Assembly: GCA_025934635.1 (NCBI GenBank)
Contig: JAICWX010000102.1
Coordinates: 1 to 26,025, forward strand
DNA length: 26,025 bases
Origin: Streptosporangiaceae bacterium
GTDB taxonomy: Bacteria; Actinomycetota; Actinomycetes; Streptosporangiales; Streptosporangiaceae
Direction: 5' to 3'
The notes under the pieces were generated by a model. It saw only the letters and a list, made by a program, of their open reading frames with translations. It was not told the origin of the DNA and ran no database searches. Below, piece by piece: positions 1 through 7,924 of the stretch. The translations under genes and the position numbers were made by a program. The stretch's first letter is position 1. Every line of letters begins with the position of its first letter.

Positions 1-225
1 CCAGGCGTCCTTGACGTAGTAGGTCTCGTCGAAGATCAGGGCCCGCGGTACCCGCAGCCGGTTGAACCGCAGGAACGTGCCGAACGCCGTGACGAGCAGC
101 GGCCCCAGCCATCCCCACGGCCGGTCATCGGGCAGCGGGGAAACCAGCCGGGCACGCAGCACCGCGAGCCGGCTGGCTTCGTCGGTGGCGGGCGCGGCGG
201 GCATGTCAGCCTCGGTTGCCGTCAT
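1..225 (-). CDS. pmt: Protein O-mannosyltransferase (Pmt), N-terminal part only
   Basis: The gene runs off the left edge, so only its first 75 codons are present. Translation of the minus strand from the ATG at 225 gives an Ala-rich start, then a first hydrophobic segment (WGWLGPLLVTAFGTFLRF) followed by FDETYYVKDAW. That last motif is the first-loop acidic signature of GT39 protein O-mannosyltransferases, where the DE pair is catalytic. Family members sit in the membrane and move mannose from polyprenyl-phosphate-mannose onto Ser/Thr of proteins during Sec export. An in-frame ATG at 234 is an alternative start; neither has a strong ribosome binding site. The gene is divergent from rsmI, the same arrangement as Rv1002c/Rv1003 in Mycobacterium tuberculosis. 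The family assignment is firm; the rest of the protein is not visible. Confidence 0.85.
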   Translation of the reverse strand, partial: MTATEADMPAAPATDEASRLAVLRARLVSPLPDDRPWGWLGPLLVTAFGTFLRFNRLRVPRALIFDETYYVKDAW

Positions 226-234
226 CGGCCACAT

Positions 235-299
235 GCTACTGGTGACCGTAAAATCACGGTAGCCGGAGATGCGATGCCGGCCCGACCGCGGAGGACGCT
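235..299. promoter_or_regulatory. Divergent pmt/rsmI promoter region
   Basis: Between the two divergent genes, TAAAAT at 249-254 is a good -10 hexamer for the plus strand; no clear -35 is visible. It lies within a small inverted repeat, ACCGT (245-249) and ACGGT (256-260). GGAGGA at 290-295 is a strong Shine-Dalgarno sequence, oddly placed 113 nt before the GTG normally taken as the rsmI start but only a few bases before an in-frame ATT at 300. Confidence 0.4.
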
Positions 300-407
300 A
301 TTACCGAGAACTGGCCCGACAGCGACGACGCGCCGGGCGAAGGCCGGGACGAGGAACCGGACGAAGGGCCGGATGACGAGCTGCCCCGGAACGGCGCGGA
401 CGGCGGC

Positions 408-1247
408 GTGCTGATCCTGGCCGCGGTTCCCATCGGCCGGGCCGAGGACGCGTCGGCGCGGCTGGTGGCCGAGCTCGCCCGGGCCAGCGTGATCGCGGCC
501 GAGGACACCCGCCGGGTGCGCTGGCTGGCGTCGAGCCTGAACATCGAGCTCAGGGCGCGCGTGATCTCCTACTACGACGCGGTCGAGGCGCGCCGCACGG
601 CCGAGCTGCTGGACGTGCTCCGAGGCGGCCAGGACGTCCTGCTGGTCACCGACGCGGGTACCCCGGGCATCAGCGATCCCGGCTACCGGCTCGTCACGGC
701 CGCCGCCGAGGCCGGCCTGCGGGTGACCGCGCTGCCGGGCCCGTCGGCGGTGACCACCGCGCTGGCCGTCTCCGGGCTGCCCACCGACCGGTTCAGCTTC
801 GAGGGGTTCCCGCCGCGCGGCCCCGGCCAGCGGGCCCGGCGGTTCGCCGAGCTGGCCGAGGACCGCCGGACCCAGGTCTTCTTCGAGTCCGGCCGCAGGC
901 TGGCGTCGACGCTGGCCGAGCTGGCGGTCTCGCACGGCGCGGACCGGCCCGCCGTGGTGTGCCGGGAGCTGACCAAGACCCACGAGGAGATCAGGCGCGG
1001 CCCGCTGGCCGAGCTGGCCGCGTGGGCGGCCCTGGTCAGCGAGGCGGACCCGCGGGAGACGGCAGGCAAGGGAACCGGGCGCAAGGGGGCCGGCCGCAAG
1101 AAGCCGTCAGGTGCCGTCCGAGGCGAGATCACCCTGGTCGTGGCCGGCGCCGCGCGCGCCAGCCGGCGCCCGGTCCGCGAGCGGGAAGACCTCGGCATCC
1201 TCGGCGTTCCCGGCGGGCCCGTCCTGCCGCCGCTTCCGTCCCGCTAG
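408..1247 (+). CDS. rsmI: 16S rRNA (cytidine1402-2'-O)-methyltransferase RsmI
   Basis: RsmI uses S-adenosylmethionine to 2'-O-methylate C1402 in the decoding centre of 16S rRNA. The protein has the tetrapyrrole-methylase fold: the N-terminal strand LILAAVPIG, AAEDTRR, the loop LLVTDAGTPGISDPG, then LPGPSAVTTALAVSGLP, FEGFPPR and FFESGRR. It ends with the conserved strand GEITLVVAGA and a low-complexity tail of about 30 residues. 279 residues from the GTG at 408 is a normal length. That GTG has no good ribosome binding site, and the frame is open back to 252. An ATT at 300 with GGAGGA just upstream would add 36 acidic residues. The last 141 bases overlap the convergent membrane protein gene. 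The function is secure; the start is uncertain. Confidence 0.92.
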   Translation: MLILAAVPIGRAEDASARLVAELARASVIAAEDTRRVRWLASSLNIELRARVISYYDAVEARRTAELLDVLRGGQDVLLVTDAGTPGISDPGYRLVTAAAEAGLRVTALPGPSAVTTALAVSGLPTDRFSFEGFPPRGPGQRARRFAELAEDRRTQVFFESGRRLASTLAELAVSHGADRPAVVCRELTKTHEEIRRGPLAELAAWAALVSEADPRETAGKGTGRKGAGRKKPSGAVRGEITLVVAGAARASRRPVREREDLGILGVPGGPVLPPLPSR

Positions 1248-2756
1248 GCGGGCCCGCAGCCGGCCGGCCAGGTCACCGCCCGCCGTGCCGGGACTGAACG
1301 CCAGGGCCGCCGCGAGGCAGGCGAACGGCACCGCCACCAGCACGTACCGGTAGTCGAACTCGGCCGTGGCGGCGGGGATCACGACCAGCGCGAGCGAGAT
1401 CGTCCACGGCAGCAGGGCCTCCCCGCCGAACCGGCGCCAGGCCAGCACCATGCCGCCCAGGCCGGCCAGCAGGATGAGCCCGTACACGCTCCCGGGCAGC
1501 CAGACGTACCGCTGGTAGCCCCGGATGACGTTCGCGAACGGCGCCACCACGTGGGTGAGCGGGTCACCGTGGACGTACGCCTCCGCGTAGGAGTCGTAAG
1601 GTCCGAGGGTCTTGGCCGTGTCCCAGGCGGGGATGGGCAGCGAGCGATAGCCGAACAGGTACTCGTCATACGTCGCGGCCTGCGGGAAGACCGACCGCTT
1701 CCAGGTGAACACCATCGCGGTGTCGTCGAAGACGGCCTTGGCGTAGGCCAGCGGCTGGGACTTGATGGCCTCGATGGCGAACTTCTCCGCCAGCTGGTTG
1801 GGCCCCGGGGAGAACTTGGTCGACGGCATCCGGGTCAGCGGGGACTCCGCGGTCCAGATGTACGCCTGCGCGATCGGCCGCTTGGCCGGCGGCACGGTGG
1901 TGCACAGGAACAGCTCGCTCGGCGGCAGCTTCATCTTGGCGCAGTCGGCGAACGTCATCGTCCGCGAGTACAGGAACACGCCGGTGCTGTCGGTCATCGC
2001 GAACTGGCCGTGCTGGATCTCGAACGCCCCGGCGTAGGCCACCACCGGGAGCAGGCACACCACGATGGCGGCGGCGACCCGCTTCCAGCTGACCCTCCTG
2101 ATGATCATGTAAACGGCGAACACGGCCAGCAGCGGCAGGGCGACCGAGCGCAGCAGGTCATCGATGCCGAGCAGCAGGCCGATGACCACGCACCGCCGCA
2201 TCGACGGCTGCGGGTCCCACAGCAGCAGCGTGACGGCCAGCATGAGCACGAACAGGAACGGGATGTCGGACAGGATCAGGTGCTCGAGCTGAATCCCGAA
2301 CCCGTCATAGAGCACGGGCACGGTGGCCAGCGTGGCCAGCCAGGCGGGGGCGCGGAACCGGTGCCGGGCCAGCGCGTAGATCATGACCGCGGTCGCCAGC
2401 GCCATCAGATGTTGCAGAATCGTTATGATGGCGTAGGTGTGAAACACCTGGAAGAGCTTCAGCCAGAGCGAGTACCCGGAGACCCTGGTGGGGTCGAGGT
2501 TCAAGGTGACCGTGTTCTGCACGTACTGGAACGAGTCGTTGAACCAGGCCTGCCACCGGTAGCCGAGCTCGGCGTCGACCCGGAGCAGGACGGCGGGGGT
2601 GAGCACGATGATGAACAGGCGGTGCCCCGTCCACGCCCGCGCGGCCAGCGACCGGAGGCCGCCCCGGCTGGGCTTCACCCGGCCCATCAGCGGGCGGATT
2701 GACCAGGCTCGCCGTCCCGATGGCTCACGCGACGGGGCCGCAGGCATTACCCTCAA
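1107..2756 (-). CDS. Polytopic membrane protein, GT-C glycosyltransferase-like
   Basis: A protein of about 549 residues with a basic N-terminus, then roughly ten hydrophobic segments (for example FIIVLTPAVLLRV, LIFVLMLAV-like stretches and VYGLILLAGLGGMVLAW). A large soluble loop in the middle (about 250-400) contains FNDSFQYV upstream and several Trp/Tyr-rich stretches. An acidic residue in the first external loop (FNDSFQY) and the many-helix layout resemble GT-C enzymes that use polyprenyl-phosphate sugars, but I cannot name the family. I chose the TTG at 2756 because AGGAGG lies 7 nt upstream of it on the minus strand; GTG 2801 and ATG 2747 are alternatives. The last 47 codons lie inside the 3' end of rsmI on the opposite strand. 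The neighbouring pmt and GT2 genes support a role in surface glycosylation; this is inference. Confidence 0.7.
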   Translation of the reverse strand: MRVMPAAPSREPSGRRAWSIRPLMGRVKPSRGGLRSLAARAWTGHRLFIIVLTPAVLLRVDAELGYRWQAWFNDSFQYVQNTVTLNLDPTRVSGYSLWLKLFQVFHTYAIITILQHLMALATAVMIYALARHRFRAPAWLATLATVPVLYDGFGIQLEHLILSDIPFLFVLMLAVTLLLWDPQPSMRRCVVIGLLLGIDDLLRSVALPLLAVFAVYMIIRRVSWKRVAAAIVVCLLPVVAYAGAFEIQHGQFAMTDSTGVFLYSRTMTFADCAKMKLPPSELFLCTTVPPAKRPIAQAYIWTAESPLTRMPSTKFSPGPNQLAEKFAIEAIKSQPLAYAKAVFDDTAMVFTWKRSVFPQAATYDEYLFGYRSLPIPAWDTAKTLGPYDSYAEAYVHGDPLTHVVAPFANVIRGYQRYVWLPGSVYGLILLAGLGGMVLAWRRFGGEALLPWTISLALVVIPAATAEFDYRYVLVAVPFACLAAALAFSPGTAGGDLAGRLRARLAGRKRRQDGPAGNAEDAEVFPLADRAPAGARGAGHDQGDLASDGT

Positions 2757-2905
2757 GCCGTACCCTCCTGTGCTGGGTTGATGAACCCCGACGATGATCA
2801 CGCGGCCGGTTCGGTGCGTTCGTCCCTCGCCTACGGTAATACGCTGCGCGACCAGGACAGGGCCATGCGACCAGATCCGCTGACGCTATTCAAAGGAGAC
2901 CAAAC
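2757..2905. promoter_or_regulatory. Divergent promoter region between membrane protein and GT2 gene
   Basis: This gap separates two divergent genes. TACGGT (2832-2837) overlapping TAATAC (2837-2842) could be a -10 element for the plus-strand gene; no convincing -35 was found. AAGGAG at 2893-2898 is the ribosome binding site for the GTG at 2906. A 16-codon ORF (ATG at 2865 to TGA at 2915) overlaps the GT2 start out of frame; it may be accidental. Confidence 0.35.
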
Positions 2906-4135
2906 GTGGAGCTGACCGTGGTCATGCCCTGCCTCAACGAGGCAGAGACCGTGGCGACGTGCGTCCGCAAGGCTATGGGATTCCTCGCCGAAAGCGGTAT
3001 TGACGGCGAGGTCCTGGTAGCCGATAACGGCAGCACGGACGGCAGCCAGCAGCTGGCCGAAGAGGCGGGCGCCCGGGTGGTCCCCATCAGCGACAAGGGT
3101 TACGGCAACGCACTGATGGGCGGCATCATCGCCGCCAACGGCACGTACGTCATCATGGGCGACGCCGACGACTCCTATGATTTCACCAACCTGATGCCCT
3201 TTGTTAACGAGCTGCGCAAGGGCGCGGACCTGGTGATGGGCAACCGGTTCAAGGGCGGGATCGCGCCGGGCGCGATGCCGCCGCTGCACCGGTACCTCGG
3301 CAACCCGGTGCTCAGCTTCATCGGCCGCACGTTCTTCGGCAGCAAGATCGGCGACTTCCACTGCGGCCTGCGCGGGTTCAAGCGGGACAGCGTGATGGCG
3401 CTCAACCTGCAGGCGACCGGGATGGAGTTCGCCAGCGAGCTGGTGGTCAAGGCCGCGCTGTACGGCCAGCGGGTGACCGAGGTGCCGACCACGCTGGCCA
3501 AGGACGGCCGGAGCCGGCCGCCGCACCTGCACACCTGGCGGGACGGCTGGCGCCACCTGCGGTTCCTGCTGCTGTTCAGCCCGCGCTGGCTGTTCTTCCT
3601 GCCCGGCCTGGCGGTGCTCATCGCGGGCCTGATCATCGGCGCCATCGTCGCGCCGCACCCGTTCAGCATCGGCAGCGTGACCTTCGACGTCGACACCCTG
3701 GTGGCGGCCTCGGCGATGGTCGTGATCGGCTTCCAGGCCGTGCTGTTCTGGCTGTTCACCCAGGTGTACGCCGGGTCGGAGGGCTTCCTGCCCGAGGAGC
3801 CGAAGGTCCAGCGGGTGCTGGAGAAGCTCAGCCTGGAACGCGGGCTGGTGCTGGGCGGCCTCATCGGCCTGGCCGGGCTGGCCGGGCTGATCTTCTCGCT
3901 GCTCTACTGGAACGGCATGAAGTTCAGCCACCTGAACTACGAGCACGCGCTGCGCCTGATGATCCCGTCGGTCACCGCGCTCATCGTGAGCTTCCAGATC
4001 GTCCTGGGCACGTTCTTCCTGTCCATCCTGGGCATCAAGCACACCCGCCACCCGGTGACCGCGCCGCCCGCCCCGGTGCCCGGCGACGGCGAGCCGAACA
4101 CCGTCAAGCAGTCCGCGGCTGCCCCTAGGCTTTAG
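2906..4135 (+). CDS. GT2 family glycosyltransferase with C-terminal membrane helices (DPM1-like)
   Basis: The first 230 residues are a GT-A fold of the dolichyl-phosphate-sugar synthase type: VVMPCLNEAETV at the start, VADNGSTDGS, the acidic metal-binding cluster GDADDSYDF, GNRFKGG, and GDFHCGLRGFKRDS. A membrane part follows with two helices near residues 232-275 and two more near 315-380, then a hydrophilic tail. Such enzymes move a sugar from a nucleotide donor onto polyprenyl phosphate, giving lipid-linked sugars for GT-C enzymes. The GTG at 2906 has AAGGAG 7 nt upstream. The gene ends 3 nt before metG, so the two are probably cotranscribed and perhaps translationally coupled. The donor sugar cannot be read from the sequence. 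Pairing with the upstream membrane protein and with pmt is suggestive. Confidence 0.85.
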   Translation: MELTVVMPCLNEAETVATCVRKAMGFLAESGIDGEVLVADNGSTDGSQQLAEEAGARVVPISDKGYGNALMGGIIAANGTYVIMGDADDSYDFTNLMPFVNELRKGADLVMGNRFKGGIAPGAMPPLHRYLGNPVLSFIGRTFFGSKIGDFHCGLRGFKRDSVMALNLQATGMEFASELVVKAALYGQRVTEVPTTLAKDGRSRPPHLHTWRDGWRHLRFLLLFSPRWLFFLPGLAVLIAGLIIGAIVAPHPFSIGSVTFDVDTLVAASAMVVIGFQAVLFWLFTQVYAGSEGFLPEEPKVQRVLEKLSLERGLVLGGLIGLAGLAGLIFSLLYWNGMKFSHLNYEHALRLMIPSVTALIVSFQIVLGTFFLSILGIKHTRHPVTAPPAPVPGDGEPNTVKQSAAAPRL

Positions 4136-4138
4136 CCC

Positions 4139-5923
4139 ATGCGTACCATCCTGTCGGCTCCGGCCTGGCCTTATGCGAACGGCCCTCGTCACATCGGGCA
4201 TGTCTCCGGTTTCGGGCTGCCCTGCGACATGTTCAGCCGGTACCAGCGGATGGCGGGCAACCGGGTGCTGATGGTGAGCGGCACCGACGAGCACGGCACC
4301 CCGATCCAGGTCCAGGCCGACGCCGAGGGCGTCACCGCGCGGGAACTGGCCGACCGCTACAACCGGGTCATCGTCAACGACCTGACCAGCCTGGGCATGA
4401 CCTACGACCTGTTCACCCGGACGACCACGCAGAACCACTACGCGGTCACCCAGGAGATCTTCACCGGGCTGCTGAAGAACGGCTACATCTTCCCCAAGAC
4501 CACGCTGGGCGCGATCTCGCCGTCCACCGGCCGGACGCTGCCCGACCGCTACATCGAGGGCACTTGCCCCATCTGCGGCTACGACAGCGCCCGCGGCGAC
4601 CAGTGCGACAACTGCGGGAACCAGCTCGACCCGGCCGACCTGATCACTCCCCGGTCCCGGATCAACGGCGAGACGCCGATCTTCACCGAGACGGAGCACT
4701 ACTTCCTGGACCTGCCGGCCTTCGCCGAGGTGCTGGGCAGCTGGCTGCAGGCCAAGGCCGGCCACTGGCGGCCGAACGTGCTCAAGTTCTCCCTCAACCT
4801 CCTGGATGACCTGCAGCCGCGGGCCATCACCCGGGACCTGGACTGGGGCGTGCCCGTCCCGCTGGACGGCTGGCGGGACCGGCCGGACAAGCGGATCTAC
4901 GTCTGGTTCGACGCCGTCATCGGGTACCTGTCCGCGTCGGTCGAGTGGGCCCGGCGCAGCGGTGACCCGGACGCCTGGCGTGCCTGGTGGAACGACCCGT
5001 CCGCCGAGGCGTACTACTTCATGGGCAAGGACAACATCGTCTTCCACTCCGAGATCTGGCCGGCCATGCTGCTCGGCTACGACGGGAAGGGAAACAAGGG
5101 CGGCGCCCCGGGCCCGCTCGGCCCGCTGAACCTGCCGACCGAGGTGGTCTCCAGCGAGTACCTGACGATGGAGGGCCGCAAGTTCTCCTCCTCCCGCGCG
5201 GTGGTCATCTACGTCAAGGACTTCCTCGAGCGCTACGACGTGGACGCGCTGCGGTACTACGTGGCCGCGGCCGGCCCGGAGACCCAGGACACCGACTTCA
5301 CCTGGAGCGAGTTCGTCCGCCGCAACAACGACGAGCTGGTCGCGACCTGGGGAAACCTGGTGAACCGGGCGGTCTCGTTCGCGGCCAAGAACATCGGGTC
5401 GATCCCGGCGGCGGGCCAGCTGACCGACCTCGACCAGGACCTGCTGGCCCGGTCCCGGCAGGCCTTCGGCCCGGTCGGGGAGCACCTGGGCGCGTCCCGG
5501 TTCAAGTTCGCGATCAACGAGGCGATGCGGACGGTGGGCGAGGCCAACAAGTACTTCTCCGAGCAGGCGCCGTGGAAGCTGCGCGAATCCGACCCGGACC
5601 GGATGCGCACCGTGCTGCACGTCGCCCTGCAGCTGGTCGACGACGCCAAGACGATGCTCACCCCGTTCCTGCCGCGCTCGTCCCAGCAGGTCCACGAGCT
5701 GCTGGGCGGCACCGGCACCTGGTCGGACAGGCCGCGCGTCGAGGAGGTCGACGAGGAAGGCGGCCCGTCCTACCCGGTGATCACCGGGACCTACGACGGC
5801 GCGGCCCGCTGGGCCTCGGTGCCGCTGACGGCCGGCACGCCCCTGGCGGCCCCGAAGCCGCTGTTCACCAAGCTGGACCCGTCAGTGGTGGACGAGGAAC
5901 TTGCCCGGCTAGGCGACGGATGA
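4139..5923 (+). CDS. metG: Methionyl-tRNA synthetase
   Basis: Class I aminoacyl-tRNA synthetase that charges tRNA-Met for initiation and elongation. The 594-residue protein shows HIGH at residues 18-21, a zinc-knuckle insertion with C143-x2-C146 and C156-x2-C159, the Met-binding region [12 protein letters not shown], and KFSSS at 348-352, the KMSKS-loop equivalent. An anticodon-binding helical domain follows ([11 protein letters not shown] onward). There is no C-terminal tRNA-binding EMAP-like domain, as in other short actinobacterial MetG. The ATG at 4139 lies 3 nt after the GT2 stop and has no strong ribosome binding site, which fits translational coupling. It is followed 22 nt later by tatD. 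The assignment is secure. Confidence 0.97.
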   Translation: MRTILSAPAWPYANGPRHIGHVSGFGLPCDMFSRYQRMAGNRVLMVSGTDEHGTPIQVQADAEGVTARELADRYNRVIVNDLTSLGMTYDLFTRTTTQNHYAVTQEIFTGLLKNGYIFPKTTLGAISPSTGRTLPDRYIEGTCPICGYDSARGDQCDNCGNQLDPADLITPRSRINGETPIFTETEHYFLDLPAFAEVLGSWLQAKAGHWRPNVLKFSLNLLDDLQPRAITRDLDWGVPVPLDGWRDRPDKRIYVWFDAVIGYLSASVEWARRSGDPDAWRAWWNDPSAEAYYFMGKDNIVFHSEIWPAMLLGYDGKGNKGGAPGPLGPLNLPTEVVSSEYLTMEGRKFSSSRAVVIYVKDFLERYDVDALRYYVAAAGPETQDTDFTWSEFVRRNNDELVATWGNLVNRAVSFAAKNIGSIPAAGQLTDLDQDLLARSRQAFGPVGEHLGASRFKFAINEAMRTVGEANKYFSEQAPWKLRESDPDRMRTVLHVALQLVDDAKTMLTPFLPRSSQQVHELLGGTGTWSDRPRVEEVDEEGGPSYPVITGTYDGAARWASVPLTAGTPLAAPKPLFTKLDPSVVDEELARLGDG

Positions 5924-5945
5924 GCTCGTTCAGGCCGAACGGGGC

Positions 5946-6845
5946 ATGGTGACCGCCCCGGTTCAGCCTGCTCCGCTGCCCCGGCCGGCGCTGGACAGCC
6001 ATACCCACCTGGACATGATCACCAGGGGGGCCTGGGGGGATGGCTCCCCCCAGAAGCGGGGGGCTCCGGGGGGTCGTCCCCCCGGGATAGCACAGGTGGT
6101 GGCCGCAGCGCGGGCCGCGGGGATCGCGCGGATGATCACGGTCGGCACCGACCTGGAGACCTCGCGCTGGTCGGCGCGGTGCGCTGCGGAACATGACGCG
6201 GTCTACGCCGCCGTCGCCATCCACCCGAACGAGACCCAGGCGGTCTCGGCCGAGGTCGGCGCGGGCGCCCCGGCCCCGGACAGCCCCGCCGCGGCCGCGG
6301 TGCTGGCCGGGATCGAGGCGCTGGCGGGTACGCCGCGTGTCGTCGCTGTGGGCGAGACCGGGCTGGACTACTACCGCCACCACGCCGACCCGGATGTGCA
6401 GCGCTGGTGGTACCGCGAGCACATCAAGATCGCCAAGCGGACCGGCAAGGCACTGATGATCCACGACCGGGAGGCGCACGCCGACGTGCTGCGCATCCTG
6501 GCCGCCGACGGCCCGCCCGACCGGGTGGTGTTCCACTGCTTCTCCGGCGACGTCGCGATGGCCAAGCAGTGCGCCGAGGCGGGCTACGTGATGTCGTTCG
6601 CCGGCAACGTGACGTTCGCCAAGGCCCAGCCGCTCCGGGACGCCGCCGCGGCCGCCCCGCCCGAGCTCATCCTGGCCGAGACGGACGCGCCGTACCTCAC
6701 CCCGGTGCCGAACCGCGGCAAGCCCAACGAGCCCGCCCTGACCGCCGACACCCTGCGCTGCCTGGCCGAGGTCAAGGGCATGGACCTGGCCGCCCTGTGC
6801 GACGCGGTAACCGCCACCGCCGCCCGCACCTTCGGCCCCTGGTAA
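5946..6845 (+). CDS. tatD: TatD-family metal-dependent hydrolase/deoxyribonuclease
   Basis: An amidohydrolase-fold enzyme; characterised TatD proteins are 3'-5' exonucleases acting on DNA. Metal-ligand motifs are present in order: DSHTHLD (His19, His21), AVGETGLDYYRH, MIHDREA, VFHCFSGD and LAETDAPYLTP. The 299-residue length is above the usual ~260, mainly because of a stretch of about 23 residues directly after the first HxH motif, rich in Gly, Pro and Arg. That stretch is encoded by a G-rich double palindrome (about 6025-6086) related to one in the SARP gene at 22801-22867. The insertion keeps the frame, so the protein is probably functional. An adjacent GTG at 5949 is an alternative start. 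The gene follows metG and precedes rsmA, as in mycobacteria, but without rpfB between them. Confidence 0.93.
   Translation: MVTAPVQPAPLPRPALDSHTHLDMITRGAWGDGSPQKRGAPGGRPPGIAQVVAAARAAGIARMITVGTDLETSRWSARCAAEHDAVYAAVAIHPNETQAVSAEVGAGAPAPDSPAAAAVLAGIEALAGTPRVVAVGETGLDYYRHHADPDVQRWWYREHIKIAKRTGKALMIHDREAHADVLRILAADGPPDRVVFHCFSGDVAMAKQCAEAGYVMSFAGNVTFAKAQPLRDAAAAAPPELILAETDAPYLTPVPNRGKPNEPALTADTLRCLAEVKGMDLAALCDAVTATAARTFGPW
6025..6086 (+). repeat. G-rich double-palindrome repeat inside tatD
   Basis: There are two perfect hairpins. The first has arms CTGGGGGG (6032-6039) and CCCCCCAG (6046-6053) with a 6-nt loop; the second has arms CCGGGGGG (6066-6073) and CCCCCCGG (6078-6085) with loop TCGT. 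The spacer contains GCGGGG. The same order of arms and spacer, in reverse orientation, occurs at 22801-22867. Here it is read in frame as a Gly/Pro/Arg linker. Confidence 0.8.
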
Positions 6846-6887
6846 CCCGTTGCCCGCCCCATCCGTCACCCCGCGCGGCCGTCGTCA

Positions 6888-6950
6888 GCGACATCGATGC
6901 TCCATCGATGTCGTAATAGCGGCATTGATGCTCCATCGATGTCGTTATTG
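6888..6950. repeat. Tandem pair of CTC-loop hairpins between tatD and rsmA
   Basis: The first hairpin has a perfect 10-bp stem, GACATCGATG (6890-6899) with CATCGATGTC (6903-6912), and loop CTC. The second has a 16-base stem, 6915-6930 with 6934-6949, the same loop CTC, and three G-T pairs. CTCCATCGATGTCGT is shared exactly by both. The pair lies 3' of tatD and ends 34 nt before the rsmA start, so it could act as a terminator, processing site or leader structure, or be a mobile repeat. Confidence 0.75.
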
Positions 6951-6983
6951 CCGGAACCCAGAAGGGTCCAGAGGGCGGGCGGC

Positions 6984-7919
6984 GTGGTGACGGCGGGGCC
7001 GAAGGTGCGGTTGCTTACTCCTGGGGATGTCAGGGAGCTGGCCGGGCGGCTGGGAGTGCGGCCGTCCAAGCGGCTCGGGCAGAACTTCGTGATCGAGGCC
7101 GGGACGGTGCGCCGGATCGCCACCCTGGCCGGGTTGCAGCCCGATGACGTCGTGCTCGAGGTGGGACCGGGGCTCGGCTCGCTCACGCTGGCCCTGCTCG
7201 AGGCGCTGCCTGCCCCTACCGGGACGGCCGCGCCGGCTTCGCCGGACGCGGCGGGTCCGGGCGGGCAGGTGGTGGCGGTCGAGATCGATCCGGTGCTGGC
7301 CGCCGAGCTGCCTGCGACGGTCGCCGCGCGCGCGCCGGACCTGGCTGGACGCCTGACCGTGGTCACCGCGGACGCGCTGCGCATCTCCGGGGCCGACCTG
7401 CCCGCGGCGCCGACGGCGCTGGTGGCGAACCTGCCGTACAACGTGGCGGTGCCAGTGGTACTGCACCTGCTGGCCGTCCTGCCGTCGCTGCGGCGGGGGC
7501 TGGTGATGGTCCAGGCCGAGGTGGCGGACCGGATGTGCGCCGGCCCCGGCTCGCGGGTGTACGGCGCGCCGTCGGCCAAGCTGGCCTGGTACGCGGCCGC
7601 GCGCCCGGCCGGCCCGGTGCCGCGCAGCGTGTTCTGGCCGGTGCCGAACGTGGACTCCCGGCTGGTCGCCTTCACCCGGCGCGACCCGCCGGACAGCCCG
7701 GCCGCGCGGGCGGACGTCTTCGCGGTCATCGACGCGGCGTTCCGGCAGCGGCGCAAGACGCTGCGGGCCGCGCTGGCCGGCTGGGCGGGCACGGCGGCGG
7801 CGGCCGAGCGGCGGCTGCGGGCGGCCGGGCTCGACCCGGGCGCGCGGGGGGAAGCGCTCGATGTCGGCGAGTTTGCCCGGCTGGCGGCGGCGCAGCGGTC
7901 AGAACCGCGTACGATTTGA
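6984..7919 (+). CDS. rsmA: 16S rRNA (adenine1518/1519-N6)-dimethyltransferase
   Basis: RsmA (KsgA) dimethylates two adjacent adenines near the 3' end of 16S rRNA late in small-subunit assembly. Motifs visible from this start: KRLGQNF (29-35), motif [13 protein letters not shown], the SAM-ribose acidic VEIDP, the catalytic ANLPYN, and FRQRRKTLR in the C-terminal helical domain. The length of 311 residues is slightly long, with an Ala/Pro-rich insertion after motif I ([12 protein letters not shown]). The frame is open upstream to an ATG at 6897, but that extension would translate the hairpin repeats. The GTG at 6984 (or 6987) has GAGGG at 6971-6975 and fits the family start. ispE follows after 5 nt. 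Confidence 0.95.
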   Translation: MVTAGPKVRLLTPGDVRELAGRLGVRPSKRLGQNFVIEAGTVRRIATLAGLQPDDVVLEVGPGLGSLTLALLEALPAPTGTAAPASPDAAGPGGQVVAVEIDPVLAAELPATVAARAPDLAGRLTVVTADALRISGADLPAAPTALVANLPYNVAVPVVLHLLAVLPSLRRGLVMVQAEVADRMCAGPGSRVYGAPSAKLAWYAAARPAGPVPRSVFWPVPNVDSRLVAFTRRDPPDSPAARADVFAVIDAAFRQRRKTLRAALAGWAGTAAAAERRLRAAGLDPGARGEALDVGEFARLAAAQRSEPRTI

Positions 7920-7924
7920 CCATC

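Noticed and set aside
2831..5695. 954-codon open frame on the minus strand across the GT2 and metG genes
   Set aside because: It is antisense to two genes with clear families, has no recognisable domain and is rich in Arg, Gln, His and Val, as expected for a high-GC shadow frame.
6897..6983. Upstream ATG extension of rsmA
   Set aside because: It would translate the hairpin repeats into peptide not seen in the family, and GAGGG supports the GTG at 6984.
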